Source of the DNA: Methylobacterium sp. WL1
Lineage (GTDB): Bacteria; Pseudomonadota; Alphaproteobacteria; Rhizobiales; Beijerinckiaceae
DNA: 64,000 bases
Direction of reading: 5' to 3'
Assembly: GCF_008000895.1 (NCBI RefSeq)
Contig: NZ_CP042823.1
Coordinates: 1 to 64,000 of the forward strand
A program made the translations under genes and the position numbers. Under the pieces are notes generated by a model. That model searched no databases. It was not told where the DNA came from and saw only the letters and a list, made by a program, of their open reading frames with translations. Numbering within the stretch: position 1 is the stretch's first letter; every line of letters starts with the position of its first letter. Below, piece by piece: positions 11,109-19,807 of this stretch.

Positions 11109-12365
11109 TCAACCGCCCGGCGCGAGCAACTCGCCGCGGCCGACCAGGAGGGCCGCACCCAGGAACACGGTGGCGACCAGGATTGCCACGGCGGACAGCG
11201 GCATCACCGGGGCGAGCCATCCGGCCGAAGCCGTCCCGGCGACCGAGCCGAGATTCATCGCCGCCATGTAGACCTCGAACTGCGTCGCCGCGCCGGCGCG
11301 TCCGCGGCTGGCCTGGAGCAGGGCGGGCATCAGCGCGACGATCAAGAGACCCGGCAAGGCGTTGGTCAGGGCCAGGATGAGCGGTGCCGCGGAGCCGAGA
11401 AGGCCGGCACCGATCAGCACCCCCGCCAGCACGAAGGTCGCCGCGCTCGCCACGAGCAGGATTCTCAGCGGCCGCACCGGCCCGACCCGATCGGACCACA
11501 GGCCGATGGTGAACGCGCCCGCGGTGCCGCTCACGAGCGCCAGCCCCGCCTGGAGTTGGGACAGGGCCGCGGGCTCCCAGCCGCGGCCTTGGAGCAGGTC
11601 GACCGAGAAGGGCAGCTCGAACAGCCCAAGGGCCCCGTCGAGGCCGAAACACAGGGCCAGCAACTGCAGCGCCCGCTTTCGGCGCAGCGCGATCCCGAGG
11701 CGGCGGAGGAAGCGCAGGAACGGGACCCGTCGGGGCTCCGGTCCGCGCCGGTCGAGCGACAGCAACGCGTCTGCGGGTGCTTCGCGCACGAGCAGCATCG
11801 GCAGGCTCGCCAGCAGACCCGCCCCGAGCAGCACGGAGAGGCTGACGGTCAGCCCGTACGTGGCGAGCGTCCAGCCGAGGATCGCCGCGCTGAGGCTCGT
11901 GCCGACGACGAAGCCCGCGCGCGTGCAAGCGCTGACCCGGCCCAACTCTTCCGCGGGTACGTGGTCCATGATCATCCGGTCGCATGCGGTATCCAGCAGC
12001 GAGGCGAACAGGCTGTGGACCAGGAAGGCGATGCCGAGCAGGCCCACCTGTTCCGCGTCGAGCAGTAGCATCAGGGCCACCGCCGCGTGACACCCGAGAA
12101 GCGCGGCCACCGCGAAGGGCCGGCGCCGGCCCATGCGCAGGTCGCCGGACCGGTCGACGAGCGGCCCCCACAGGATCGGCTGGAGCGTCCAGGGCAGCCC
12201 CGCCAGGGCGAAATGAACCCCGACCTCGGTTGCCGACACCCCACGCGCCGTAAGGTGGTTGGCCAGGGCGGTGAGTGAAAAGCCGGCGATCAGACCTTGA
12301 TAGAGGTAGGTCGCGAAGAAGACGCCGTAGCGGGCGCGCCGCCCCGCGAGGCTCGGCAATGCCAC
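11109..12365 (-). CDS. Major facilitator superfamily transporter
   Basis: Integral membrane protein of about 418 aa with roughly 12 hydrophobic segments, beginning near ARYGVFFATYLYQGLIAGFSL. The loop between TM2 and TM3 carries the MFS-type charged motif (GPLVDRSGDLRMGRRRP). A second copy of the half-motif follows the central loop (GLWSDRVGPVRPLR). The substrate is not predictable; RhtX/FptX-type siderophore uptake proteins and AmpG-like carriers share this general pattern. The open frame continues far upstream. I chose the GTG at 12365 because the hydrophobic core starts 15 codons later, but no strong ribosome site is evident. The divergent neighbour is a phosphopantetheinyl transferase, so a natural-product or siderophore link is possible but unproven. 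Confidence 0.8.
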   Translation of the reverse strand: MALPSLAGRRARYGVFFATYLYQGLIAGFSLTALANHLTARGVSATEVGVHFALAGLPWTLQPILWGPLVDRSGDLRMGRRRPFAVAALLGCHAAVALMLLLDAEQVGLLGIAFLVHSLFASLLDTACDRMIMDHVPAEELGRVSACTRAGFVVGTSLSAAILGWTLATYGLTVSLSVLLGAGLLASLPMLLVREAPADALLSLDRRGPEPRRVPFLRFLRRLGIALRRKRALQLLALCFGLDGALGLFELPFSVDLLQGRGWEPAALSQLQAGLALVSGTAGAFTIGLWSDRVGPVRPLRILLVASAATFVLAGVLIGAGLLGSAAPLILALTNALPGLLIVALMPALLQASRGRAGAATQFEVYMAAMNLGSVAGTASAGWLAPVMPLSAVAILVATVFLGAALLVGRGELLAPGG

Positions 12366-12509
12366 GCCTGTCGGAGCCGGCCGAACCCTCAAGTCGCCCT
12401 GCACTTGCCGGCCCGGTGCCGCACGACGATGCTCCTCCCCCCGCCGCCACCGGATCGAACCCGTGCCGCCCCACCCTGAACAGCCTACGTCGTACGCCCG
12501 GACCTCGCG

Positions 12510-13217
12510 ATGGGTCGCGTGAGCGCGGCCGACATCTGGATCGTCGATCTGGCTTTGTCGCCGGGTCAGCTCGATCGGTGTGCGCCCGTCCTGGATACAC
12601 ACGAGCGCCACCGCGCCGCGCGGTTCATGCGGGCGGCGGACCGCATTCGGTTCCAGGCGAGCCACGCGGCCCTGCGACTGATTCTCGGAGAGGCGCTGGG
12701 CAGCGCGCCGGGCGCGATTCGCGTGGAGGCCGGCGGGGCCGGAAAGCCTCGCCTGGCCGGTGCCGCGCACGGCGCCTTCGACTTCAACCTGTCCCATTCC
12801 GGTGAACGCGCGGTCGTCGGCGTAGCGCGCGGCGCGGCCATCGGCGTCGATGTCGAGGCGATCCGGCCGATCCCGGACGCGTTGCACATCGCGCGCGGGC
12901 ATTTTGCGGCGGATGAGGCCGCAGCCCTCGCCTTCCACTCCCACGAGACGTTCGAGGCCGCCTTCTTCGGCCTGTGGACGCGCAAGGAGGCCGTGGTGAA
13001 GGCGCTGGGTGCCGGCCTCTCGATGTCGCTCGACCGATTCAGCGTTAGCGTGCCGCCCGCCCGCCCAAGGCTCCTCCGCATGCAGCAGGCCGGCGACTGG
13101 ACCCTCACCGAACTCGATTGCGGTCCCGGATATGCCGCGACGGCCGCGCTGCGCTGCGCGGCGTCCGAGATCACTGTCCGGCATCTGGCGGGAGATTGGA
13201 CGACCCGTCTGCGCTGA
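12510..13217 (+). CDS. 4'-phosphopantetheinyl transferase (Sfp type)
   Basis: Transfers the phosphopantetheine arm of CoA to a serine of carrier proteins. The 235-aa length and motifs fit the Sfp/Gsp two-domain class: FNLSHSGERAVVG, the Mg-binding GVDVE near residues 112-116 and WTRKEAVVKALGAG near 155-168. Sfp-type enzymes usually serve polyketide, peptide or siderophore synthases, but in some alphaproteobacteria they serve other carriers. No synthase gene is visible in this window. The gene is transcribed divergently from the MFS transporter at 11109-12365; the intervening 144 bases should hold both promoters. The start ATG gives MGRVSAADIWI; an in-frame GTG three codons later is an alternative. 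Confidence 0.88.
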   Translation: MGRVSAADIWIVDLALSPGQLDRCAPVLDTHERHRAARFMRAADRIRFQASHAALRLILGEALGSAPGAIRVEAGGAGKPRLAGAAHGAFDFNLSHSGERAVVGVARGAAIGVDVEAIRPIPDALHIARGHFAADEAAALAFHSHETFEAAFFGLWTRKEAVVKALGAGLSMSLDRFSVSVPPARPRLLRMQQAGDWTLTELDCGPGYAATAALRCAASEITVRHLAGDWTTRLR

Positions 13218-13231
13218 CCGCCCAAAACCGC

Positions 13232-13260
13232 CCTTGCGGTACGGGAAAGGCGCAGCTATA
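13232..13260 (+). promoter_or_regulatory. Sigma-70-type promoter of tRNA-Pro
   Basis: CTTGCG at 13232-13237 and CTATAA at 13255-13260 are separated by exactly 17 bases. This closely fits the alphaproteobacterial housekeeping consensus (CTTGAC-N17-CTATAT). Transcription would start near 13267, about 33 bases before the tRNA. Confidence 0.65.
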
Positions 13261-13299
13261 AGCCCGCTGCCGGCAGTTGCGGACACGCAAATCGGCCTT

Positions 13300-13376
13300 C
13301 GGAGTGTAGCGCAGTCTGGTAGCGCACCACGTTCGGGACGTGGGGGTCGCAGGTTCAAATCCTGCCACTCCGACCA
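13300..13376 (+). tRNA. tRNA-Pro (anticodon CGG)
   Basis: A 77-nt cloverleaf: acceptor CGGAGTG pairs with CACTCCG and is followed by discriminator A and an encoded CCA. The D arm is GCGCAGTCTGGTAGCGC. The anticodon stem CCACG/CGTGG encloses loop TTCGGGA with CGG at positions 34-36, reading CCG codons. The T arm contains GGTTCAAATCC. CCG is a heavily used proline codon in this GC-rich genome. The next gene starts about 190 bases downstream, and no integrase or direct repeat marks the tRNA as an attachment site. Confidence 0.97.
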
Positions 13377-13569
13377 AGCTCCTCTCGGGGCTGACGGTCT
13401 TCCCGCTTTCTTCCTTCAGCACTTGGCGGCCTGGGCCGCAAAGCGTGGGTGCGGGTTACGCCCCTCGCTACGGCGATTGCTTATCCGCCATCGCCTTGCT
13501 GATCCCGTCCACCGCACGGACCGTTAATTCCCGCGACGGCTCGGTCCGAAGCGAGTATGCGCCCTGCCT

Positions 13570-14625
13570 ATGGCCTTGGAAACACCAGCCGGTCCGATCC
13601 CCGTCGCCGCGGCGGCGTCCGTGTGGGTGGACTATGCGCGACAATTCCTCATCGGCGCAGCGCTGGTTGGGATCTTCGTGGTTGTCGGCATCGCGATCCT
13701 CGACCCCTACGGATTACGGGCGGCACCCGGCCATCCGCCGGGTCCGATCATGGATACGAACCAGCGGCTGTCTTATCCGCAGATCGCCCGCGGCGGTGCC
13801 TTCGACGCCGCCGTGTTCGGCACCTCGACAGCGCGGCTGCTGGACCCGGGCGCCCTCGATTCCGCCTTCGCGGCGCGCTTTGCCAACCTGGCGGTCAACG
13901 CCGCGACACCGGATGAGCAAATTCGGCTGGCCGAGCTGTTCGTGGCCCACCGGCCGGTGAAGGCGATCCTATTCGGGCTCGACGCGACTTGGTGCGCGGC
14001 CGATCCGCCGGCCCGCAGCGCCAACGCATTTCCGGACTGGCTCTACGAGGCCGGCACACCCTGGGGCGTGCTCCGGCAGGTCAGCCTCCGCTCGCTCACG
14101 ATCGCTGCGCAGACCGGACTGGCGCGCCTCGGCCTCGTGCAGACGCGGCTGAGGTCCGACGGCTATGCGGTCTTCACGCCGCCCGAGGTGCTGTACGATC
14201 CCGAGCGCGCCCGCACCCATATCCGTGCCGGCGCGCGCGATCCTGCGACGCCCGCCGATCCGCCGGATGCGCCGATGCCGGCACTGGCGCGGCTCGATGC
14301 CCTGCTCGCTCGACTGCCCGGGACCGCGACGAAGCTCGTCGCCTTCATGCCGGTTCACGCGGTCGCACAGGGGGTGCCCGGCACGCCGGCCGGCCGCCGG
14401 GAGGCGGCCTGCAAGGCGCGGGTCGCGGAGATCGGTGCCCGGCACGGCGCCGTGGTGGTGGATTTCCGCCGTCCCTCGCCGATCACCACGCGGGACGACA
14501 ATTACTGGGATGCGCTGCACTACCGCTTGCCGGTGGCGGCGCGGATCGTGGCGGACCTGAAAGACGCCGTCCGCCTCGGGACCGACGATCCGGACGGCAC
14601 CTATCGCGTGCTGGCGCATCCGTGA
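13570..14625 (+). CDS. Membrane-anchored SGNH-like protein of unknown function
   Basis: A 351-aa protein with one N-terminal transmembrane segment (about residues 25-48, FLIGAALVGIFVVVGIAIL) followed by a periplasmic domain. The domain has features of SGNH/DltD-like enzymes: a block-I-like FGTSTARLLD near residue 80, where Ser would be the nucleophile, and a C-terminal DALHY near residue 317 giving the Asp-x-x-His pair. DltD, AlgJ and AlgX relatives move acyl groups onto cell-surface polymers, so a role in envelope acylation is conceivable, but no acyltransferase (MBOAT) gene is adjacent. The gene follows tRNA-Pro and converges with tgt, 9 bases apart. Function unknown. Confidence 0.75.
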   Translation: MALETPAGPIPVAAAASVWVDYARQFLIGAALVGIFVVVGIAILDPYGLRAAPGHPPGPIMDTNQRLSYPQIARGGAFDAAVFGTSTARLLDPGALDSAFAARFANLAVNAATPDEQIRLAELFVAHRPVKAILFGLDATWCAADPPARSANAFPDWLYEAGTPWGVLRQVSLRSLTIAAQTGLARLGLVQTRLRSDGYAVFTPPEVLYDPERARTHIRAGARDPATPADPPDAPMPALARLDALLARLPGTATKLVAFMPVHAVAQGVPGTPAGRREAACKARVAEIGARHGAVVVDFRRPSPITTRDDNYWDALHYRLPVAARIVADLKDAVRLGTDDPDGTYRVLAHP

Positions 14626-14634
14626 CGCGGATCC

Positions 14635-15774
14635 TCAGCCGGCAGAAGCGCGTTCGGCCCGCGCCCAGCCCTCGCGGGTGGCGGCGCAATACTCCGTGAA
14701 CCGCCCCGCGCCGATTGCCGCCCGGGCGCCTGCCATCAGGTCTTGGTAGTAGGCGAGGTTGTTCCAGGTGAGCAGCATCATCCCCAGGATCTCGTTCGAC
14801 CGGACGAGGTGGTGGAGATAGGCCCGGGAATAGTCGCGCGCCGCCGGGCAGGTCGAGGTCTCGTCCAGCGGCGCCGTATCCTCGGCGTGGCGGGCGTTGC
14901 GCAGGTTGACCCGGCCGTTGCGGGTATAGGCCAGACCATGCCGGCCTGCGCGGGTCGGCATCACGCAGTCGAACATGTCGATGCCCCGGGCCACCGCCCC
15001 GAGGATGTCGTCCGGCGTGCCCACTCCCATCAGATAGCGCGGCTTGGCCTGCGGCAGGTGCGGCTCAACGGTCTCGATCATGGCGAACATCACCGCCTGC
15101 GGCTCGCCCACCGCGAGCCCGCCCACCGCGTAGCCCTTCAGGTCGAGGTCGCTGAGCGCGCGTGCGCTCTCGACGCGGAGCGCCGGGATGTCGCCGCCCT
15201 GCACGATGCCGAACATCGCCTTGCCGGGTTGTTCGCCGAACGCCACCCGGCAGCGCTCGGCCCAGCGCAGCGAGAGGTGCATGGCCTTCTCGATCGCCGC
15301 ATGCTCGGCTGGAAGCCGCACGCATTCGTCGAGCTGCATCTGGATGTCGGAGCCGAGCAGACCCTGGATCTCGATGGAGCGTTCCGGGCTCATGTGGTGC
15401 GCGGTGCCGTCGATATGCGAGCGGAAGGTCACGCCCTGCTCGTCGATCTTCCGCAGGGCCGAGAGCGACATCACTTGGAAGCCGCCGGAATCGGTCAGGA
15501 TCGGCCGGTCCCAGTTCATGAATTTGTGCAGGCCGCCGAGCCGCGCCATCCGCTCCGGGCCCGGACGGAGCATCAGGTGATAGGTGTTACCCAGGACCAC
15601 GTCGGCGCCCAGTTCCCGCACCTGCCCCGGATACATCGCCTTCACGGTCGCGGCGGTCCCCACCGGCATGAAGGCCGGCGTGCGAATCTCTCCGCGCGGC
15701 GTCGCGATGGCGCCGGTGCGGGCGGTGCCGTCCTGCCCGTGCAGGGTGAAGCCGAAGGGCAGGGTCTCGGTCAT
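14635..15774 (-). CDS. tgt: tRNA-guanine transglycosylase Tgt with reduced zinc site
   Basis: Swaps guanine 34 for preQ1 in GUN-anticodon tRNAs, a step of queuosine synthesis. The 379-aa protein has catalytic Asp95 (TDSGGFQV), the nucleophile Asp269 (MFDCVMPTR) and tRNA/base pocket motifs [11 protein letters not shown] and VQGG. The structural zinc site is odd: bacterial Tgt has CxCxxC and a distant His, whereas here the corresponding residues appear to be Ser307, Cys309, Ala312 and Asn338. Only one of four ligands is kept. The gene overlaps the end of queA by 4 bases, so the two are translated together. Confidence 0.97.
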   Translation of the reverse strand: MTETLPFGFTLHGQDGTARTGAIATPRGEIRTPAFMPVGTAATVKAMYPGQVRELGADVVLGNTYHLMLRPGPERMARLGGLHKFMNWDRPILTDSGGFQVMSLSALRKIDEQGVTFRSHIDGTAHHMSPERSIEIQGLLGSDIQMQLDECVRLPAEHAAIEKAMHLSLRWAERCRVAFGEQPGKAMFGIVQGGDIPALRVESARALSDLDLKGYAVGGLAVGEPQAVMFAMIETVEPHLPQAKPRYLMGVGTPDDILGAVARGIDMFDCVMPTRAGRHGLAYTRNGRVNLRNARHAEDTAPLDETSTCPAARDYSRAYLHHLVRSNEILGMMLLTWNNLAYYQDLMAGARAAIGAGRFTEYCAATREGWARAERASAG

Positions 15775-16835
15775 GGGATATCCGCGCGCGGGCCCGGAAA
15801 CAGCAGGCTGGCGTCGCCGTAAGAGTAGAAGCGGTAGCCGCTCCGGATCGCGTGCGCGTAGACCGCCCGCATCGTGTCGAGGCCCGAGAACGCCGAGACC
15901 AGCATGAACAGGGTCGAGCGCGGTAGGTGGAAGTTCGTCACCAGGGCGTCGACCGCGCGGAAGCGGTAGCCGGGCGTGATGAAGATGTCGGTCGGCCCCG
16001 AGAAAGCCGAGAGCGTGCCGTCGGGGCTCGCGGCGCTCTCGAGGAGGCGTAGCGCCGTCGTGCCCACCGCGACGATCCGGCCGCCCGCGGCCCGGACGGC
16101 ATTGAGGGTGGCGGCCGTACCGGCATCGAGGATGCCGATCTCGGCGTGCATCCGGTGGGCGTCGGTGTCGTCCGCCTTGACCGGCAGGAACGTCCCGGCG
16201 CCGACATGCAGGGTGACGTGGTGGCGCCGCAGGCCGGCCGCGTCGAGGTCCGTGAGCAGCGCGTCTGAGAAATGCAGCCCAGCCGTCGGTGCCGCCACGG
16301 CACCGGGATGCCGTGCGTAGACAGTCTGATAATCGGTGGCGTCGCGGGCGTCGGTGGGGCGCTTGCCGGCGATGTAGGGCGGCAGGGGCAGCGCGCCTTC
16401 CTGGGCGATCGCCGCGTCGAGTTCGGCGCCGCCGCGGTCGAAATCCAGCACGATCTCGCCGGCCTCCGCCTTATCGGCGACGATGGCCTGGAGCGCACCG
16501 AACTGGATCGCGTCCCCGGGGGTCAATCGCTTGGCCGGGCGGGCGAAGGCGCGCCAGCGCGCGGACGCCTCCCGCAGGTGCAGCATCACCTCCGTGCGCT
16601 GGCCCGGCGCCCCCGGGCGCGTGCGCACGCCGTTGAGCCGCGCCGGGATCACCCGCGTGTCGTTGAAGACCAGGGCATCGCCGGAGCGCAGCGCTGCCGG
16701 CAGGTCGCGCACCGTGCGGTCCGCCAAATCCTCGCCGGGGCGTACGACCAGGAGCCGCCCACCGTCGCGCGGCTCGGCCGGGCGCAGGGCGATGCAGCTC
16801 TCCGGCAGGTCGAAATCGAACAGGTCCACGCGCAT
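15771..16835 (-). CDS. queA: S-adenosylmethionine:tRNA ribosyltransferase-isomerase QueA
   Basis: Transfers and isomerises the ribosyl group of SAM onto preQ1-tRNA to form epoxyqueuosine, the step after Tgt. I chose the ATG at 16835, giving [13 protein letters not shown], the conserved QueA N-terminus; a longer frame to 16904 adds a basic, unconserved extension. The 354-aa product has family segments [35 protein letters not shown] and [16 protein letters not shown]. tgt follows with a 4-base overlap. Later queuosine genes (queG/queH) are not in this window. Confidence 0.97.
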   Translation of the reverse strand: MRVDLFDFDLPESCIALRPAEPRDGGRLLVVRPGEDLADRTVRDLPAALRSGDALVFNDTRVIPARLNGVRTRPGAPGQRTEVMLHLREASARWRAFARPAKRLTPGDAIQFGALQAIVADKAEAGEIVLDFDRGGAELDAAIAQEGALPLPPYIAGKRPTDARDATDYQTVYARHPGAVAAPTAGLHFSDALLTDLDAAGLRRHHVTLHVGAGTFLPVKADDTDAHRMHAEIGILDAGTAATLNAVRAAGGRIVAVGTTALRLLESAASPDGTLSAFSGPTDIFITPGYRFRAVDALVTNFHLPRSTLFMLVSAFSGLDTMRAVYAHAIRSGYRFYSYGDASLLFPGPRADIP

Positions 16836-16933
16836 CGCCGGGTGCCTGCACCGAACCGGACGCGGTTTCAACCTCGGAACCGGTTCGCCGCGCCGCCTGT
16901 TCACGCCACACCGAGGACGGAGACGCCCGAACG

Positions 16934-17182
16934 ATGCCCTGGTACGCCGTGCGCCCCCGTGATGCCGCAGACCCGCGCTGGCCGCTGCCCGGCACCGAAC
17001 AGATCGTGCTTAAGGCCGACGATCCAGATCAGGCACGGTCGAAGTTCGCGGAGGCCTATCCCAGCGAGCCCTTCGGAAGCCCGGCCGTACCGGTGCCGAA
17101 CTCCGGGCTCGGGAGTTTCAACGGTGACGCGGACGCGCTGATCGTGGCCGAGACCGGCGAGCCGCCAGCGCCACGGGACTGA
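16934..17182 (+). CDS. Small hypothetical protein (82 aa)
   Basis: Divergent from queA, about 100 bases away. The product begins [33 protein letters not shown] sequence and is acidic, with no signal peptide or membrane segment. A GGAG-like ribosome site lies about 11 bases before the ATG. Codon use matches neighbouring genes. I do not recognise a domain. It is followed after 5 bases by another small ORF, with which it may be co-transcribed. Confidence 0.5.
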   Translation: MPWYAVRPRDAADPRWPLPGTEQIVLKADDPDQARSKFAEAYPSEPFGSPAVPVPNSGLGSFNGDADALIVAETGEPPAPRD

Positions 17183-17187
17183 ACGTC

Positions 17188-17409
17188 ATGGTCAGGATCA
17201 GCCGTCCCGCCCGCATGACCCTCGACGGCCAGCTCGTCGGGTACTGGGACCGCGAAGCCGCGCGGCTCGACACGATGGCCACCGCCGTGCGCTTCGCGTG
17301 GCAGCGGCGTCGCCTGATGCGCAAGGCAACCGAGGCGCGGGCCAAGGCCGAGCGGAGCCGCCAGCGCGAGGCGGCCCGCAGTCCGGCTCCCGGTCCGACC
17401 GAAGCATAG
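17188..17409 (+). CDS. Small basic hypothetical protein (73 aa)
   Basis: Starts 5 bases after the previous small gene. The product is strongly basic and rich in Arg/Ala (FAWQRRRLMRKATEARAKAE), predicted helical and possibly coiled-coil in the second half, with no signal peptide. No family recognised. Its short length and high-GC context leave some doubt that it is expressed; the tight spacing to the upstream ORF is the main support. Confidence 0.4.
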   Translation: MVRISRPARMTLDGQLVGYWDREAARLDTMATAVRFAWQRRRLMRKATEARAKAERSRQREAARSPAPGPTEA

Positions 17410-17506
17410 CCGAAGCTAAGACTCTTTCGGCAGCGTCGAAGCTTTGCCGTGGCCTGAGGCAAGCTGCATCCCGTATGGGCACGTCGACTCGTGATCGGCG
17501 CATCCC

Positions 17507-18394
17507 ATGGACCGGACCCAGAAAGCAGCCCTCTTCAGCGCCGGCATCGGCTTGGTGGTCACCGGGCTGAAGTTCTACGCGGCCTGGCTCACCAGCAGCC
17601 TGGCGCTGTATTCCGACGCGCTCGAGAGCATCATCAACGTGGTGGCGGCGATCGGCGCCTTCGTGGCCCTGCGTGTCGCCGCGCGTCCGGCCGACGCCGA
17701 GCATCCCTACGGCCACCACAAGGCGGAGTTTTTCTCCGCGGTGATCGAGGGCGCCCTCATCGTGGTGGCCGCCGTCCTGATCCTGCGGGAGGCGTATTTC
17801 GGCCTGCTCGCCCTAAAACCCTTGGACACGCCAGCGGTGGGTCTGGCGATCAATCTCGGGGCGGGCGTCATCAACGCCGCCTGGGCATGGGCGCTGATGC
17901 GCTGGGGCCGCGCGTGGCGCTCGCCGGCCCTGATCGCAGATGCGCGCCACGTCTTCGCCGACGTCGTGACCTCCTGCGGCGTACTCTTGGGCGTCGCCGC
18001 GGTCTGGGTAACCGGCTACCCGGCCCTCGACCCGGCGGTGGCCGGGCTCGTGGCACTCAACATCCTGTGGTCGGGCTTCCGGATGGTGCGCGAATCCGTC
18101 GATGGCCTGATGGATCGGGCCGCGTCCCCCGACGTGGTCTGCCAGATCCGCTCGCTGATCTCGCAGCACGGGGAGGGCGCGCTCGAAGCCCACGACGTCC
18201 GCACCCGTTCGGCCGGCCAAGCCACGTTCATCGATTTCCACCTCGTGGTTCCGGGCAGCATGACGGTCGAGGCCTCGCACGCCATCTGCGACCGGCTGGA
18301 GAGCGCCCTGGAAACCACGATCCCAGGTGCGGTCGTGACCATTCACGTGGAGCCGGGCGAGGAAGCCAAAGCCCGGGGCCTGCCGGTTCTCTAG
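17507..18394 (+). CDS. Cation diffusion facilitator (CDF) transporter
   Basis: Proton-coupled efflux of divalent metals such as Zn, Fe, Mn or Co across the inner membrane. The 295-aa protein has six hydrophobic segments and a cytosolic C-terminal dimerisation domain (from about residue 205, DRAASPDVV to HVEPGEEA). Transport-site residues in TM5 are His148 and Asp152 (RHVFADVV), matching His153/Asp157 of YiiP. In TM2, Asp37 is kept but the partner Asp, four residues on, appears to be Ser41 (YSDALESIIN), which may change metal preference. A His-containing loop (HPYGHHKAEF) follows TM2. Transcribed convergently with sfnB. Confidence 0.92.
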   Translation: MDRTQKAALFSAGIGLVVTGLKFYAAWLTSSLALYSDALESIINVVAAIGAFVALRVAARPADAEHPYGHHKAEFFSAVIEGALIVVAAVLILREAYFGLLALKPLDTPAVGLAINLGAGVINAAWAWALMRWGRAWRSPALIADARHVFADVVTSCGVLLGVAAVWVTGYPALDPAVAGLVALNILWSGFRMVRESVDGLMDRAASPDVVCQIRSLISQHGEGALEAHDVRTRSAGQATFIDFHLVVPGSMTVEASHAICDRLESALETTIPGAVVTIHVEPGEEAKARGLPVL

Positions 18395-18505
18395 GAGCAC
18401 GCGAGCCCTACGCCGGCGCATCAAACCCAGCCAGAAACGTCGCCCGCGGTATGATCCGGGGACGACGCTCCATCCGTGCCAGCAGCCCGGCCGCCGGGAC
18501 CTGCG

Positions 18506-19675
18506 TCAGCTCCAGGCGTGGAACGGCGGCGCGACATCGTTCAGGGCGTGATTGCCGACGATGGCGACCTTCCAGCGCACCGGATCATGCAGGGTATGGG
18601 TCCGGGCATTGCGCCAGTGGCGGTCGAGGTTCTCCGCAGCCAGCGTCGAGCGGGTGCCGGAGAGCTCGAACAGCTTGTTGGAGGCGGCCAGCGCAACCTC
18701 GGTCGTCAGCACCTTCGCCTCCGCGACGGCGAGCTGGGCCGCCGCGACACGCTCCGCATCCGGCTGTGCGACCGCCGCGTCGAGGGCGAGCCCGGCCCGG
18801 TCGAGCAGGGCTTCCGCTGCGTGCTGCCGGATGGTGAGGTCGCCGACCGCCTGGATCGTGTAGGGGTCGTCGGAGGCCCGCTCCTGACCGCTGTCGATCC
18901 ACGGGCGCGCCTTCTCGCGCACGAACGCGATCGTGTCGTCCAGGGCCTCGCGGCCGATGCCGGCATCGACCGCCGCCTGGATGATCTGGAAGATGGCGCC
19001 GTCCGACCGGGGCGCCTCGTAGCCCTTCCAGGCCGGCACCAAGTGTGTCTTCTCGACCCGGACATTCTCGATCAGCACCGTGCCGCTCGCCGTGCCGCGC
19101 TGGCCGAAGCTGGACCAGTCGTCGATCACGGTGAGTCCTGGCGCGTTCCGCTCGGCGATGGCGTACCAGGCCCGTCCCTCCGCATCGAGGGCGACGATCG
19201 GCACCAGGTGAGCGAGCAATGCCCCGGTGGCGTAGAACTTCTGGCCGCGCACGATCACGTGGTCGCCGTGATCGGTGAACCGGGTGTCGAAATCCGCGGC
19301 CCGCTTGGTGCCGCGCTCGGAGAACGCGTTGCCGAACCGTGTGCCGCGCAGAACCGCCCCGAACAGCAGACGCTGCTGCGCCTCGTCCGAGACCGTCCGG
19401 ATCGACGCCACGATACCGAGGTGGTTCTGCGAGATCTGACCGATCGCCGGATCGGCCGCCGAGATGATCGCGACGACCTGCGCGAGGGTCTTGTAGGACA
19501 CCTCCGGGCCGCCGAACGCCTTCGGCACGTTGATCGACCACAACCCGCTCTGGGACAAGGCGTCGAGCTCCGCCAGGGGCCGCGCGTGGTTCCGGTCGCG
19601 TTCCGAGGCGCCGCGTCGAAACTCCGCGGCGAGGTTCCGGGCGACCGCCAGCGCCTCCGTGTCGTCACGGATCAC
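18506..19675 (-). CDS. sfnB: SfnB-family acyl-CoA-dehydrogenase-like oxidoreductase (N-terminus probably frameshifted)
   Basis: SfnB belongs to the flavin acyl-CoA dehydrogenase superfamily and is tied to use of dimethyl sulfone and other organosulfur. From the GTG at 19675 the frame gives the conserved body (VIRDDTEALAVARNLAAEF onward; YKTLAQVVAIISAADPA; SSFGQRGTASGTV; a C-terminal arginine-rich ARTHTLHDPVRWK). The frame is open back to a TTG at 19807, but that extension is Arg/Pro-rich and unlike the family. In another frame an ATG at 19761, 9 bases after GGAG, encodes a plausible SfnB start (MNIAVDARALDPLPRQG) and runs into a stop at 19672-19674. A one-base frameshift between about 19690 and 19735 would join the two. 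It follows sfnG directly. Confidence 0.8.
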   Translation of the reverse strand: MIRDDTEALAVARNLAAEFRRGASERDRNHARPLAELDALSQSGLWSINVPKAFGGPEVSYKTLAQVVAIISAADPAIGQISQNHLGIVASIRTVSDEAQQRLLFGAVLRGTRFGNAFSERGTKRAADFDTRFTDHGDHVIVRGQKFYATGALLAHLVPIVALDAEGRAWYAIAERNAPGLTVIDDWSSFGQRGTASGTVLIENVRVEKTHLVPAWKGYEAPRSDGAIFQIIQAAVDAGIGREALDDTIAFVREKARPWIDSGQERASDDPYTIQAVGDLTIRQHAAEALLDRAGLALDAAVAQPDAERVAAAQLAVAEAKVLTTEVALAASNKLFELSGTRSTLAAENLDRHWRNARTHTLHDPVRWKVAIVGNHALNDVAPPFHAWS

Positions 19676-19807
19676 ATGGGCGGGGAGGGCGGGCTGGCTG
19701 GCCCCGGCACACCTTGGCGCGGCAGGGGGTCGAGCGCTCGCGCGTCGACGGCGATGTTCATGATGGCTCACTCCGAACGGGGCGGAAATCTTTCGGGCGG
19801 GCAGCAA

